Below, piece after piece: positions 23,578-32,041 of a DNA stretch of 64,000 nt. Made by a program: the position numbers and the translations under genes. The notes below the pieces were generated by a model that was not told where the DNA came from, ran no database searches, and saw only the letters and a list, made by a program, of their open reading frames with translations. The DNA is from Methanolinea sp. (lineage in GTDB: Archaea; Halobacteriota; Methanomicrobia; Methanomicrobiales; Methanospirillaceae): contig JADFCY010000006.1 of the NCBI GenBank assembly GCA_018263335.1, forward strand, positions 30,744 through 94,743, in the 5' to 3' direction. Every line of letters begins with the position of its first letter. The stretch's first letter is position 1.

Positions 23578-23701
23578 TTCCGGCAACAGCATTCCACCTG
23601 TCACAAGAACGCTGCGCACACGCAAGGGGCATACCCCCATCATTCCCGGCACGTATGCTGCATGAGCAATTTTAACCCTCTGGATGGCATACCTCCCATC
23701 C

Positions 23702-24094
23702 ATGGAAGACACCAGGGCTTTTTTTGAGAGGGACGCCTATGCCCGACACGCAGGAGTCGAGCTGCTGGAGGTCGGGCCTGGCCGGGCCCGCGTCAAAATG
23801 GAGATCGGAGAGGTGCATGCCAACAGCCACGGCACGGTGCACGGGGGGGCTATCTACACGCTCGCGGACGCTGCATTCGCCCTCGCTTCAAATTCACACG
23901 GCATCCCTGCAGCTGCCATCAACGCGACGATCGCGTACATGAAGTCAGCCCGGAGCGGGACGCTGTATGCCGAGGCCACGGAGTTTTCAAAAAACCCAAA
24001 GCTCGCGACCTACACCGTGGAGGTAACGGACGAGTCCGGAGAGAAGATCGCGCTCTTTCAGGGCATGGTATACCGGAAGACTCCCCGGCAGTGA
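23702..24094 (+). CDS. PaaI-type hotdog thioesterase
   Basis: This 130-residue protein has the hotdog-fold signature HANSHGTVHGGAIYTLADAAFALASNSHG, with the catalytic Asn/His/Gly-Gly and Asp residues, and INATIAYMKSARSGTLYAEATEFSKN. It hydrolyses acyl-CoA thioesters, with unknown chain specificity. The ATG at 23702 lies about 30 bases after the TATA-like ATTTTAAC and fits a leaderless start. An in-frame ATG at 23684 is possible. Confidence 0.88.
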   Translation: MEDTRAFFERDAYARHAGVELLEVGPGRARVKMEIGEVHANSHGTVHGGAIYTLADAAFALASNSHGIPAAAINATIAYMKSARSGTLYAEATEFSKNPKLATYTVEVTDESGEKIALFQGMVYRKTPRQ

Positions 24095-24218
24095 CAGTCC
24101 CCCCCGGAGTTGGGGAGGTCATGTCAGGCAGCGGTATCGGTTCTCTATGTGAATGGCTTTTCCGATAATCCCGCTATCCGACTCTCCCTTACCCGCTTCA
24201 TGCTGCCAGGTGACGCGC

Positions 24219-24911
24219 TCACCCCGGGCGCCAGGTGAATCCCTCGGGGCACGCGTGAAAGAACCTCTCGCAAAGAAGACGGCAACGCTCGTGCGATCCC
24301 TGTATATGCCGGGAGGTCTCTTCCATGACCCGCGCCTGCTCTCCTGAAGGGAGGTCAGATATCCATTGCCTTATCATGCCGGGTGTTGGTTCCAGGTGGA
24401 ACTGCAGCCCGAGCGCGCTTCCGGACACCAGGGCCTGGTGAGGGACCTGTGCTCCCCGGCAGACAAGGTCCGCGCCTGCAGGAAGTGAAAATGTCTCTCC
24501 GTGAAACTGGAATGCCATGAATACGCGGGGAAAACCCGGAAGGATCCCCGTGTTGCACGCTTCCACGGGGAACCAGCCGATCTCCCTCGTGCAGGACGCA
24601 ATCTCTCCTCCGCAGGCTGCGGCGATCATCTGGGCGCCCAGGCAGATGCCAAGGAGGGGCCGTCCCTTCGCCATCCACGACCGGATCAGCCTCTTCTCCT
24701 GCTCGATGAAAGGGTAGGATGCACCATCGTTCACACTCATCGGGCCTCCCAGGATGAGGAGGTGAGTCGAAGAGAAGGGCGGGACTTCGTTTGTCTCGTA
24801 GACGGGGACTGCCTCACATGTGATGCCTGCTGCATGTGCATACTCAAAGATCACCCCTGCGGGTTCTTCTTCCACGTGCTGGAGGACTGTGAGACTGATA
24901 TCATTCGTCAT
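24219..24911 (-). CDS. Class I glutamine amidotransferase-like protein
   Basis: This is a 230-residue single-domain glutaminase. The nucleophile elbow is PLLGICLGAQMIAAACGG with Cys in the middle, and the His-Glu pair is in LGLQFHLEPTPGMI. It also has HLLILGGPMSVND near residue 55. It lacks a fused synthetase domain, so it is a GuaA-like stand-alone GATase of uncertain acceptor, often annotated as GMP synthase-like. The ATG at 24911 lies about 30-40 bases after AAAATTAAATG. A GTG four codons upstream at 24923 is an alternative start. Confidence 0.85.
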   Translation of the reverse strand: MTNDISLTVLQHVEEEPAGVIFEYAHAAGITCEAVPVYETNEVPPFSSTHLLILGGPMSVNDGASYPFIEQEKRLIRSWMAKGRPLLGICLGAQMIAAACGGEIASCTREIGWFPVEACNTGILPGFPRVFMAFQFHGETFSLPAGADLVCRGAQVPHQALVSGSALGLQFHLEPTPGMIRQWISDLPSGEQARVMEETSRHIQGSHERCRLLCERFFHACPEGFTWRPG

Positions 24912-24982
24912 GCAGGTATCCACTCCCCAAAATCAAATCATTTAATTTTTGCTGCAAGGAACAACTATTCTTTCCTATTTCT

Positions 24983-24994
24983 AATAAATATAAG
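24983..24994 (+). promoter_or_regulatory. TATA box of the decayed ammonium transporter
   Basis: TAATAAATATAAG lies about 80-90 bases upstream of the ATG at 25074. It looks intact although the coding region downstream is broken. Confidence 0.45.
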
Positions 24995-25073
24995 TTAAAA
25001 ACGTGAACTCATCCCCCTTGCGATATACAGCAGGATACCACCTGGATTCCCCCTTTACGGACAGGGATGAGGC

Positions 25074-25567
25074 ATGAATACCGATGGTTCAACAGTCACC
25101 TGGATCCTCTGTGTGAGTGCCCTGGTCATGCTGATGACCCCGGGAGTGGGCTTCTTCTACGGCGGGCTCGTCAGGAAGAAGAGTTTCATCTCCATTTTCA
25201 CGCTCTCTTTCATCACCCTCCCACTGGTGATATTCCAGTGGTGTAGTGATAGGCTATTCCCTGGCATTCGGTGGAGATATCTTCGGATTGCTCGGAAATT
25301 CTGACTGCATCGGGCTGAATAATGTGCCCTTCAAATCTGACATCGCATATCCCCCACTTCTCTTCTGCTCTTTCAACTCACTTTTGCCGCAGTGACCGTC
25401 GCAATTGTCAGGTCGGGCACGGCGGAGCGGATAAAGCTGGATGCATTCCTCCTGTGTGCGTTTCTCTGGGTGACCCTTGTCTCCTCTCCCGTGGCGCACT
25501 GGATATGGGGGGAGGGTGGGCAGCAGCGATGGGCTTTCTGGACTTTGCCGGCACGGTGAGCGGGCAT
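25074..25567 (+). pseudogene. amt: Ammonium transporter remnant (frameshifted and truncated)
   Basis: The first 57 codons are a normal Amt N-terminus (WILCVSALVMLMTPGVGFFYGGLVRKKS). The homology then jumps frame near 25242-25252 to GYSLAFGGDIFGLLGNSDCIG. It jumps again near 25360-25370 to LFQLTFAAVTVAIVRSGTAERIK...VAHWIWGEGG, and near 25505-25515 to GWAAAMGFLDFAG. Amt-like sequence ends soon after the DFAG motif, at about 40% of a usual 400-residue transporter. At least three frameshifts plus loss of the remaining two thirds make this a pseudogene rather than a sequencing slip. No glnK/glnB gene follows. Confidence 0.88.
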
Positions 25568-26000
25568 ACTGATCTCCAGGTTTTTGTCCCTTTTTCAGGC
25601 GTACAAGTATTTCCTGTTGTCTCCCTTTCGCATGACAATGAATGGGGCAACAGCCTTCCTTCCAACTTCCCCCTCGTGCCAATAATCCCAGGCTGCCTTG
25701 AGAAGAGGCCCGCATGGGAACTTTTCCCGGTTGATAAAAAGCCGGCGGGGGGCAAAGACGTTTCGAGGATGAGTTGCGGGGAGGAGATTGTTTTTTAACC
25801 CCATGATGGGAGAAAATGTGAGAGAGAGGATTTTTTACAGGAATGTTCAGGGTTTCGCAGGAGTGTTCCAGGGTGAGAACTCCTGTTCCTGGTCGCCTGC
25901 CCTCTCCGTGTTCGATTGGGGAGTTTCCCCGGGGTCACCCTGTCCGAAGGGGGTGTCGCGGGTGTGACCGGTCCCCCAGTTTCCAGGGTGGCACTTCCGT
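25568..26000. other. Gene-free stretch downstream of the amt remnant
   Basis: Open frames here have no family-like pattern. Nothing else of the ammonium transporter, such as the His-rich second half or a PII gene, could be recognised. A T-rich run near 25792-25798 could end transcription. Confidence 0.45.
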
Positions 26001-26534
26001 TCACGTACTTGCCATTGCTCTCGCTTTCATTCTTCCCATGCCGGGTCGTTCTCCGTTGAATGGAACGGGAAACTCGTCCTTGTGCTCCTCCATGAACTCC
26101 TGAAGCAGCGTCCGCGCCGTTTCCATGTCGCCACTCTCCACTGCGGCGCGAATCGAGATCACATCATACCCGGCCTCTTCCAGCCGATCGAGATGGTTTT
26201 CCATCCTGTTCCCTCTCTCGGCTGACTGTTTCTGCATCCGGCCACATTTTTCCGAGGGAAAAGGGAACTCTTCTTTGTGCGCTTCCATCAACTCATGCAT
26301 CAGTGTCCGGGCAGTTTCCATGTCGCCGCTCTCGACTGCGGCACGGATAGCCCCCACGTCATACCCTGCTGCTTCCAGATGGTCAAGGGGCTTTTGCATC
26401 AGGTCACCTATCCCGCCGGAATTCTTCATGACGGCAGGATGGGTTCCTCCACCTCCTGCCTGGACCGGTACCGCCACAATGAACATGACGGCAAGGACTG
26501 CGGCAATTGCGGCGGTTTTCACGAATGTCTTCAT
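26001..26534 (-). CDS. Exported protein with two internal helical repeats
   Basis: This 177-residue protein begins MKTFVKTAAIAAVLAVMFIVAVPVQAGGG, a signal peptide with a likely cut after VQA. The mature part holds two copies of a unit of about 45 residues. The first runs LDHLEAAGYDVGAIRAAVESGDMETARTLMHELMEAHKEEFPFP. The second reads LDRLEEAGYDV, then IRAAVESGDMETARTLLQEFMEEHKDEFPVP. The core RAAVESGDMETARTL is identical in both. The start has a strong GGAGG 5 bases ahead, inside a longer frame that also offers an ATG at 26546. No catalytic residues stand out. A periplasmic or surface helical protein is inferred. Function unknown. Confidence 0.75.
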   Translation of the reverse strand: MKTFVKTAAIAAVLAVMFIVAVPVQAGGGGTHPAVMKNSGGIGDLMQKPLDHLEAAGYDVGAIRAAVESGDMETARTLMHELMEAHKEEFPFPSEKCGRMQKQSAERGNRMENHLDRLEEAGYDVISIRAAVESGDMETARTLLQEFMEEHKDEFPVPFNGERPGMGRMKARAMAST

Positions 26535-26560
26535 ATGTTCCTCCATGTGCGGGTCGTAAT

Positions 26561-26615
26561 GTCGGCTTTCGACCGACGTAAAGTATATTTTACTATATGT
26601 TATATTAATTTTACT
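26561..26615 (-). promoter_or_regulatory. Promoter with operator-like repeats ahead of the exported repeat protein
   Basis: Three elements are visible. A TATA-like AAATATAC (minus strand) lies at 26583-26590. An inverted repeat GTCGG-N7-CCGAC at 26561-26577 sits near the expected transcription start. A direct repeat TTTTACT lies at 26588-26594 and 26609-26615, 21 bp apart, that is two helical turns. This looks like a regulated promoter. The XRE-type regulator gene lies only 100 bp further upstream on the same strand. Confidence 0.45.
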
Positions 26616-26715
26616 GTAACGGTCGTGCATGAAAAATACGGAGAAGGTATCCACCCGAATCGGGATCCCCCATGGAAAAGGGGAAAAACCTTTTTTCCTG
26701 GGATCAGGGTCCGAT

Positions 26716-26907
26716 TCAATCGTAAAGAAAGACCTCTTCCACGGATACGCCAAAGAACCGTGCGATCTTGAAGGCGAGTTCGAGCGAGGGATCGTATTTC
26801 CCCTTCTCGATGGCAAGAATAGTCTGTCGGGTCACCTTGAGCTCCTGCGCAAGCGCCTCCTGCGTCAGGTCATGCATGGCCCGGAATACCTTTATCTTAT
26901 TCTTCAT
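26716..26907 (-). CDS. XRE-family helix-turn-helix regulator
   Basis: This is a 63-residue protein consisting only of the HTH: MKNKIKVFRAMHDLTQEALAQELKVTRQTILAIEKGKYDPSLELAFKIARFFGVSVEEVF. It is the short YozG-like type. The ATG lies inside the last codons of the preceding DUF2178 membrane gene (overlap 11 bases), so the two are coupled. Pairs of a small XRE regulator and a DUF2178 membrane protein recur in archaea and bacteria. The membrane partner may sequester or modulate the regulator. Confidence 0.88.
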   Translation of the reverse strand: MKNKIKVFRAMHDLTQEALAQELKVTRQTILAIEKGKYDPSLELAFKIARFFGVSVEEVFLYD

Positions 26908-27352
26908 CGCTGTCCCATTCCCCGTACTTGCGTGCATAGTATACACGGAACCCGATATACAGGAACGCGATACAGCAGAGCATGATCATCTGGAATATGC
27001 CAAAGTAACCGAGATGCGGCTCGTCTCGTGGAAAGTCCCTGGGGAACTCCCTCGGGCGCGGAATGCCAAGAGGAGTGCCAAAGCCGATGACCGCGCTCCC
27101 GAGGCTGACTGCAAAGAAGAGAACCCAGAAGACCTCGAGTGTCCTTGAGCCTGCCTTCTGGCTGATGAGCACCGCCCGCTCATCCTCACGTATGTCGGTG
27201 ACAGTCATCCTGGCCACGTAGAGGAGGCCCACACCCATGATGAACCCGGCCGTGATGATAAGGGGGTTACGCAGAACGACCGAGAGCCAGAACAGCCCCA
27301 CCTCGATCAGCCCGACTATTCCCAGCAGCAGGTAAAAGGTATTCTGTTTCAT
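26897..27352 (-). CDS. DUF2178-type membrane protein
   Basis: This is a 151-residue protein with four predicted helices. The family motif VARMTVTDIREDERAVLISQKAGSRTLEVFWVLFF lies between the second and third. A Pro/Arg-rich loop follows, with the short repeat REFPRDFPRDEP. It is coupled to the XRE regulator downstream. Function unknown; a sensor or anti-regulator role is inferred from the pairing. Confidence 0.82.
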   Translation of the reverse strand: MKQNTFYLLLGIVGLIEVGLFWLSVVLRNPLIITAGFIMGVGLLYVARMTVTDIREDERAVLISQKAGSRTLEVFWVLFFAVSLGSAVIGFGTPLGIPRPREFPRDFPRDEPHLGYFGIFQMIMLCCIAFLYIGFRVYYARKYGEWDSDEE

Positions 27353-27683
27353 GCGATCCGGATGTCAGTGGTATTTGACATTTTTGCACATAATGGTAAC
27401 CTTGTCGCGCTCCGTGTCTCAGTCCCCTTGCGATCCGTTCATCGAGCAATACGTGCCCATTTCTCCCCATCGAAGGGTTTCCTGCCATTCTTTCCAAATG
27501 CCCGGGGGTCCTGTGGGCCGGGGGGGTTGGCCACTGATCTCTCTTTTTCCGGGGACAAGAGTTGCCTCTCTTCTCCGGGAGATGCCCCTCTCCGGGCTCA
27601 CCGGCAGCGAAGTCCCGCCCGGGTGCGGAACGCAAGGGGTATATGTACCTGTCCTGACCTTACTCTTACAGGAATTCCGTAAT
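27353..27683. other. Intergenic region between divergent genes
   Basis: Starts of the DUF2178 operon (minus) and of the export-like gene (plus) face away from each other. Frames inside show no recognisable protein. Only AT-rich promoter-like patches near 27375-27395 are seen. Confidence 0.4.
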
Positions 27684-28364
27684 ATGGATGGTTCCACTCT
27701 GTTACGACCCGGGGAATGCATGCCCCTTCCGCTCACCATACTCCGGTTGTCGCTTCCCGTCCTCCTGGCATTCGCGTATTTTTTTGGCAGCTTCCTGGTC
27801 CTCCCCCCAGAAAAGTCCCTCATCCTCGGGGGACTGATGATGGTCTACTACATCCCTCCTGCGGGCAAGGAGTCCATAATCCCGCTTGGAATAGGGCTTG
27901 GCATCCCATGGTGGATGATGGCAACGTCTCTTGCGCTCCTCGATGTCATCACGAGCCTCTTCATGATCCTCAACTTCGGCCTCGCACTCCGTATCCCCGT
28001 CCTTGGGCCATGGATCTCGCGGTTCCTCTCGACCGGGGGTACGTTCATGCAGAAACATCCCTGGCTCTCCCGGTGGTCCGTCATCGGCGTCGCCTTCTTC
28101 GTGTTCCTCCCCCTCCAGGGGACGGGGGGTGTCGGGGCGACGATCGTCGGGATGATGGCAGGGCTCTCACCGGCCAAGATACTCCTCGCAATCGGGATCG
28201 GCGCAACGGCCGAGTGCCTTATGTTTGCCCTGGGATCCGAACTGATATGGAGGCTGATCCTCGAGAACCTGTACCTCGGCCTCGGGGTTGCCATTGCCGT
28301 CGTTTCCTTTGGCGCTGTCATCTATCTCCTGCTGCGGCGCCGTTTCAGTGAACTGCATGAGTAA
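27684..28364 (+). CDS. Small-multidrug-export family membrane protein
   Basis: The protein has 226 residues and six or so predicted helices. PPAGKESIIPLGIGLGIPWWMMATSLALLDVITSLFMILNF and FLPLQGTGGVGATIVGMMAGLS are the conserved blocks of the Sm_multidrug_ex (PF06695-like) family, whose name is historic and whose function is poorly established. The ATG at 27684 is the first plausible start. Another at 27720 (MPLPLTILRL) begins directly before the first helix and is equally likely. Confidence 0.72.
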   Translation: MDGSTLLRPGECMPLPLTILRLSLPVLLAFAYFFGSFLVLPPEKSLILGGLMMVYYIPPAGKESIIPLGIGLGIPWWMMATSLALLDVITSLFMILNFGLALRIPVLGPWISRFLSTGGTFMQKHPWLSRWSVIGVAFFVFLPLQGTGGVGATIVGMMAGLSPAKILLAIGIGATAECLMFALGSELIWRLILENLYLGLGVAIAVVSFGAVIYLLLRRRFSELHE

Positions 28365-28567
28365 AGACTGTTCCCGAACCTGTGCGTGGTCGGTCTGCAT
28401 ACTCGCAAAGAAAACGGCAATTTGACGGGACGGCAATTGCGGGCCTGGCAGAACGTTCCCCGCACGCATGGGAGAACCCGCCCGGCACCCGGGTGAAAAA
28501 GTGCGCCAACGGTATTTCAGCAGGTTTCGTGTCCCCCCCGTCCCTAACATGACACCGTATCCCATGT

Positions 28568-28576
28568 TTTTATAGG
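28568..28576 (+). promoter_or_regulatory. TATA box upstream of the leader ORF and P-type ATPase
   Basis: TTTTATAGG lies about 25-33 bases ahead of the ATG at 28601 and about 160 bases ahead of the ATPase ATG. Transcription would begin just before the short leader ORF. Confidence 0.5.
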
Positions 28577-28600
28577 TTCAACAGAAACCTTGGAGAAATC

Positions 28601-28732
28601 ATGAGAAGACAGAACCCCCCAGTGTTACCCGCCGTCATAAAACACCGGGGACAGCCATCCCCTCCCATCCTGCCTCTCCAGGCAGGAGAGAGATGCGGAG
28701 TTGTTGCGGGTATTCGAAGGGGAGTTCTCTGA
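28601..28732 (+). CDS. 43-residue leader ORF coupled to the P-type ATPase
   Basis: The frame starts with an ATG preceded by TTGGAGAAATC, giving a ribosome binding site. It runs MRRQNPPVLPAVIKHRGQPS and onward through LQAGERCGVV. It ends with a TGA whose last base is the first base of the ATPase start (TGATG), so ribosomes finishing the leader could restart on the ATPase. It lies directly downstream of the TATA box. The peptide is Pro-rich without a membrane segment and matches no family I know. It could be a regulatory leader or a chance frame. Codon use was not tested. Confidence 0.42.
   Translation: MRRQNPPVLPAVIKHRGQPSPPILPLQAGERCGVVAGIRRGVL
28669..28686 (+). promoter_or_regulatory. Perfect hairpin in the ATPase leader
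   Basis: CCTGCCT and AGGCAGG form a 7-bp GC-rich stem around a 4-base loop, ending 46 bases before the ATPase ATG. It is not followed by a T run, so it is not an obvious terminator. It lies inside the leader ORF, where ribosome progress would melt it. Confidence 0.4.
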
Positions 28733-31311
28733 TGCAGGTCTACGCCATCGACTCTGTCAGTGGCCTCTCTGCGGCGGAAGTGGAACGGCAGCTCGAGGAA
28801 GAGGGGTTCAACGAGCTTCCGCAATCAGGCAGGCGAAACATCCCCGAAGTGATCTCCGGTGTCGTCCGCGAACCGATATTCCTCCTCCTGGTTGCGGCCA
28901 GCGCGATCTACTTTTTGCTCGGCGATCGCGAGGAAGGGCTCATGATGGTGAGTTTCGTCGCTCTCATCATCGGGATCACGGTATACCAGGAACAGAAGAC
29001 GGAACGCGCCCTCGAGGCCCTTCGGAACCTCTCAAGCCCCAGGGCTCTTGTGATCAGGGATGGGGAGCAGTTCAGGATACCGGGAAGAGAGGTGGTCCGC
29101 GGGGACATGCTCATCCTCTCAGAGGGAGACCGCGTGGCTGCCGACGGGGTCCTGATCTATGCACAGGCCCTCATGGTCGATGAGTCTCTGCTCACCGGTG
29201 AATCAGTCCCGGTCAGGAAGACTGCATGGAGGGAGGGAACGGAAGCAGGGCGCCCTGGAGGCGACGATCTTCCCTTCGTCTATTCGGGGAGCCTGGTAGT
29301 CCAGGGACAGGGGCTCGCCCGGGTCACCGCGACGGGACCACGGACGGAGATGGGCAGGATAGGATCGGTGCTCAGTGAGGTAAGGCGGGACAGGACACCA
29401 CTCTCGAAAGAGATTGGCCGCATCGTGCGGGATATTGCCATCATCGGCATCACAATCTGTGCGGTCATCGTCGTCGTGTACGGTCTCACCCGTTTGAACT
29501 GGGTAGAGGGGTTCCTTGCGGGCATCACGCTCGCGATGGCCATTCTGCCTGAGGAGTTTCCTGTCGTCCTGACTGTCTTTCTTGCGCTCGGCGCATGGAG
29601 GATATCAAAAAACAACGTCCTCACACGGCACATCCCTGCGGTAGAGACCCTGGGATCGGCGACGGTACTCTGCACGGACAAGACAGGGACGCTCACCGAG
29701 AACCGGATGTCTGTCCGGAGGTTCTTTTCAAGGGGGGAGATGTGCGACTTCGACGAATCGGAGAAGACTCCTGTCCCCGAGCCCTGTCATGAACTCGCAG
29801 AATATGCGATCCTTGCCTGCAAGAAGGACCCGTTTGACCCCATGGAGAGGTCACTCCTGCGCCTTGGCACAGGAGAGTTTGGGCAGACTGAACATGTGCA
29901 CGCAAACTGGGAGCTGCTCCTCGAGTACCCCCTCTCCTCCGATCTTCTTGCGATGTCAAATGTTTGGCGATCCCCGGACGGTATTGAGTATATTATCGCC
30001 GCCAAGGGAGCCCCGGAGGCGATCATGGACCTCTGTCACCTCGATGCTGAGAGCGTGGGGGAGATCTCTGGAAGGATCGAGGCCATGGCTGCGGACGGAC
30101 TGCGGGTCCTTGGCGTGGCAAAAGCCTCCTTCCGCCATCCCACGCTCCCCGACAACCAGCACGCGTTTTCCTTCGAATTCCTGGGCCTGATAGGCTTTGC
30201 AGACCCTGTCCGGCCGGATGTCCCCCCCGCAGTATCCGAGTGCTACACCGCCGGCATGAGAGTGGTGATGATCACGGGGGATTATCCTCTGACCGCCCGG
30301 CACATCGCGCGGGAGGTCGGGATCAGGGATACGGCAGGGATCCTCACCGGAACAGACCTGGAACAGGTGAGTGCCGCTGACCTTGCAGAGGATATCAGGT
30401 CGGCCGCCATCTTCGCCAGGGTTGCTCCCGAGCAGAAACTCCGGATCGTCGATGCCCTGAAAGCCAACGGCGAGGTGGTTGCGATGACCGGCGACGGCGT
30501 AAACGACGCCCCCGCCCTCAGGGCCGCAGACATCGGGATTGCGATGGGCAGGAGAGGCACCGACGTGGCCCGTGAATCGGCATCCCTCGTCCTCCTTGAC
30601 GACAACTTTGCGTCGATCGTCGCGGCGGTTCGCCTGGGAAGGAGGATCTTTGACAACCTGAGGAAGGCCATGGCATATATCATCTCGGTCCACATCCCGA
30701 TCGTGGGGATGTCGCTGATCCCGGTCCTCCTCGGGTTCCCTCTTCTCCTCCTCCCGGCCCACATCATGTTCCTCGAACTGATCATCGATCCTGCCTGCTC
30801 TATCGTCTTTGAGTCGGAGCGTGAAGAACCGGATATCATGGAGCGCCCTCCAAGGAGGAGGGATGAAGGATTGTTCTCGAGGGCAACCATTGCGATCAGC
30901 CTTCTGCAGGGATGCATGGTGCTTGCAGCCATACTCCTGGTCTACACCTGGGCGCTCTTTTCCGGGGCAGGAGCCGGTGAGGCCAGGACGCTCACCTTCG
31001 TCACCATTGTCTTCTCAAACCTTGGTCTGATCATGATCAACAGGTCGTGGAAAGAATCCATCTTTGCGACGCTCAGGTACCCAAACAGGGCGCTCTGGTG
31101 GGTTCTTGCGGGGACCCTCACCGCACTCTTCCTGGTGCTCTTCGTTCCCGCACTCCGGGACCTCTTCCGGTTCGCTCCCGTTCCATTCGAGGCCATTGGT
31201 GGCTGCGCGGCGATTGCGGGACTCAGCGTGGTCTGGTTTGAGATCTATAAGTTTGGGACCAGGAGACAGGCGCTCCATGCCAATTCTGCCGGGGGGCGTT
31301 TTCCCGATTGA
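28732..31311 (+). CDS. P-type cation-transporting ATPase (P2 type)
   Basis: This 859-residue pump has actuator motif VDESLLTGESVPV, phosphorylation motif CTDKTGTLTENRM with the catalytic Asp, nucleotide-binding KGAPEAIMDLCH, and the hinge VVAMTGDGVNDAPALRAADIGIAMG. The helix 4 motif ILPEEFPVVLT has a P-E-E-F-P variant of the P-E-G-L-P seen in the second pump of this window, which suggests a different ion preference. No N-terminal heavy-metal CxxC domain is present, so calcium, magnesium, sodium or potassium are candidates. The start follows AAGGGGAG and is coupled to the leader ORF. Confidence 0.9.
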   Translation: MQVYAIDSVSGLSAAEVERQLEEEGFNELPQSGRRNIPEVISGVVREPIFLLLVAASAIYFLLGDREEGLMMVSFVALIIGITVYQEQKTERALEALRNLSSPRALVIRDGEQFRIPGREVVRGDMLILSEGDRVAADGVLIYAQALMVDESLLTGESVPVRKTAWREGTEAGRPGGDDLPFVYSGSLVVQGQGLARVTATGPRTEMGRIGSVLSEVRRDRTPLSKEIGRIVRDIAIIGITICAVIVVVYGLTRLNWVEGFLAGITLAMAILPEEFPVVLTVFLALGAWRISKNNVLTRHIPAVETLGSATVLCTDKTGTLTENRMSVRRFFSRGEMCDFDESEKTPVPEPCHELAEYAILACKKDPFDPMERSLLRLGTGEFGQTEHVHANWELLLEYPLSSDLLAMSNVWRSPDGIEYIIAAKGAPEAIMDLCHLDAESVGEISGRIEAMAADGLRVLGVAKASFRHPTLPDNQHAFSFEFLGLIGFADPVRPDVPPAVSECYTAGMRVVMITGDYPLTARHIAREVGIRDTAGILTGTDLEQVSAADLAEDIRSAAIFARVAPEQKLRIVDALKANGEVVAMTGDGVNDAPALRAADIGIAMGRRGTDVARESASLVLLDDNFASIVAAVRLGRRIFDNLRKAMAYIISVHIPIVGMSLIPVLLGFPLLLLPAHIMFLELIIDPACSIVFESEREEPDIMERPPRRRDEGLFSRATIAISLLQGCMVLAAILLVYTWALFSGAGAGEARTLTFVTIVFSNLGLIMINRSWKESIFATLRYPNRALWWVLAGTLTALFLVLFVPALRDLFRFAPVPFEAIGGCAAIAGLSVVWFEIYKFGTRRQALHANSAGGRFPD

Positions 31312-31312
31312 A

Positions 31313-31957
31313 TTACCCCTTTGGGTATCTCCTGAAGAGAAAGACTCCTGCAGCGGCGAGGGCCAGCCCATTGAAGATTCCCATGACGACCGGGTGAGAG
31401 AGATCGGTCCCGATGAGGTTGCCATGGACGACCGCAAGGAAGAGGGCCAGGTACATGAGGAGGTGGAGTGAACGCCAGTAGCGGGGAACTGCTCTCCTGA
31501 AGAGGGCTGCGCCGGCAGCCAGATAGATGAGGGGAAGGGCAACCCTCCCTGCAGTCGAGAGGAAGATGTAGGTTGACCCATAGAGGGGAAGAAACACCGC
31601 CGCACTCGCGACGCTCCATGCATACAGGAGGGGGTGAAGAGTGGCACCAAGGAGCCCTGCACATGCAAAGGAGTGGTGTATCCTGATAAACGGCGTGCCC
31701 AGCCATCCCGTCATCACAGGGATGAAGGGGACCGTGATCACGGCAATCGAGAGGGAGAGGAGTCCAAGGAGCGCAGCCAGCCTGACCGCAGTATCAGGGA
31801 TTGCAAGCGATGGGAAAAGGAGCACGACGACGGTGACCAGTGTATAGAGCGCAATGACGCCGCCTGTAAAAGCATATCCCTCCCTCGTGACCCCCATATA
31901 CCGGAGAGTGTGACTTCGATTCTGATAGTATTTGCTCTCTCCCGCTGCGTTTTTCAC
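31313..31957 (-). CDS. Ferric-reductase-like transmembrane protein
   Basis: This 214-residue protein has about six helices, with His residues in IRIHHSFACAGLLGATLHPLLYA and RSLHLLMYLALFLAVVHGN that match the paired heme-ligand positions of the ferric reductase/NOX/MsrQ domain. No flavin or NAD domain is attached, so an electron donor must be separate. If it binds heme b, the ahb pathway encoded at 45-48 kb could supply it. Convergent with the P-type ATPase, 1 base apart. Confidence 0.72.
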   Translation of the reverse strand: MKNAAGESKYYQNRSHTLRYMGVTREGYAFTGGVIALYTLVTVVVLLFPSLAIPDTAVRLAALLGLLSLSIAVITVPFIPVMTGWLGTPFIRIHHSFACAGLLGATLHPLLYAWSVASAAVFLPLYGSTYIFLSTAGRVALPLIYLAAGAALFRRAVPRYWRSLHLLMYLALFLAVVHGNLIGTDLSHPVVMGIFNGLALAAAGVFLFRRYPKG

Positions 31958-32041
31958 GATGGAGGGGTGGAGATGAGCCCGCAGGAATACTGTCCAATGG
32001 CCCGTTGAAATTTCCCTGGATGGCGCGTTGAGAAAAAGACG

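Noticed and set aside
25322..25798. A 158-codon plus-strand frame
   Set aside because: Only its middle part reads as Amt (third frame segment). The rest is non-homologous, so it is a segment of the pseudogene and not a gene.
28669..28686. Hairpin considered as a transcription terminator
   Set aside because: No T run follows and it lies upstream of an open ATPase gene within a leader, so a terminator is unlikely.
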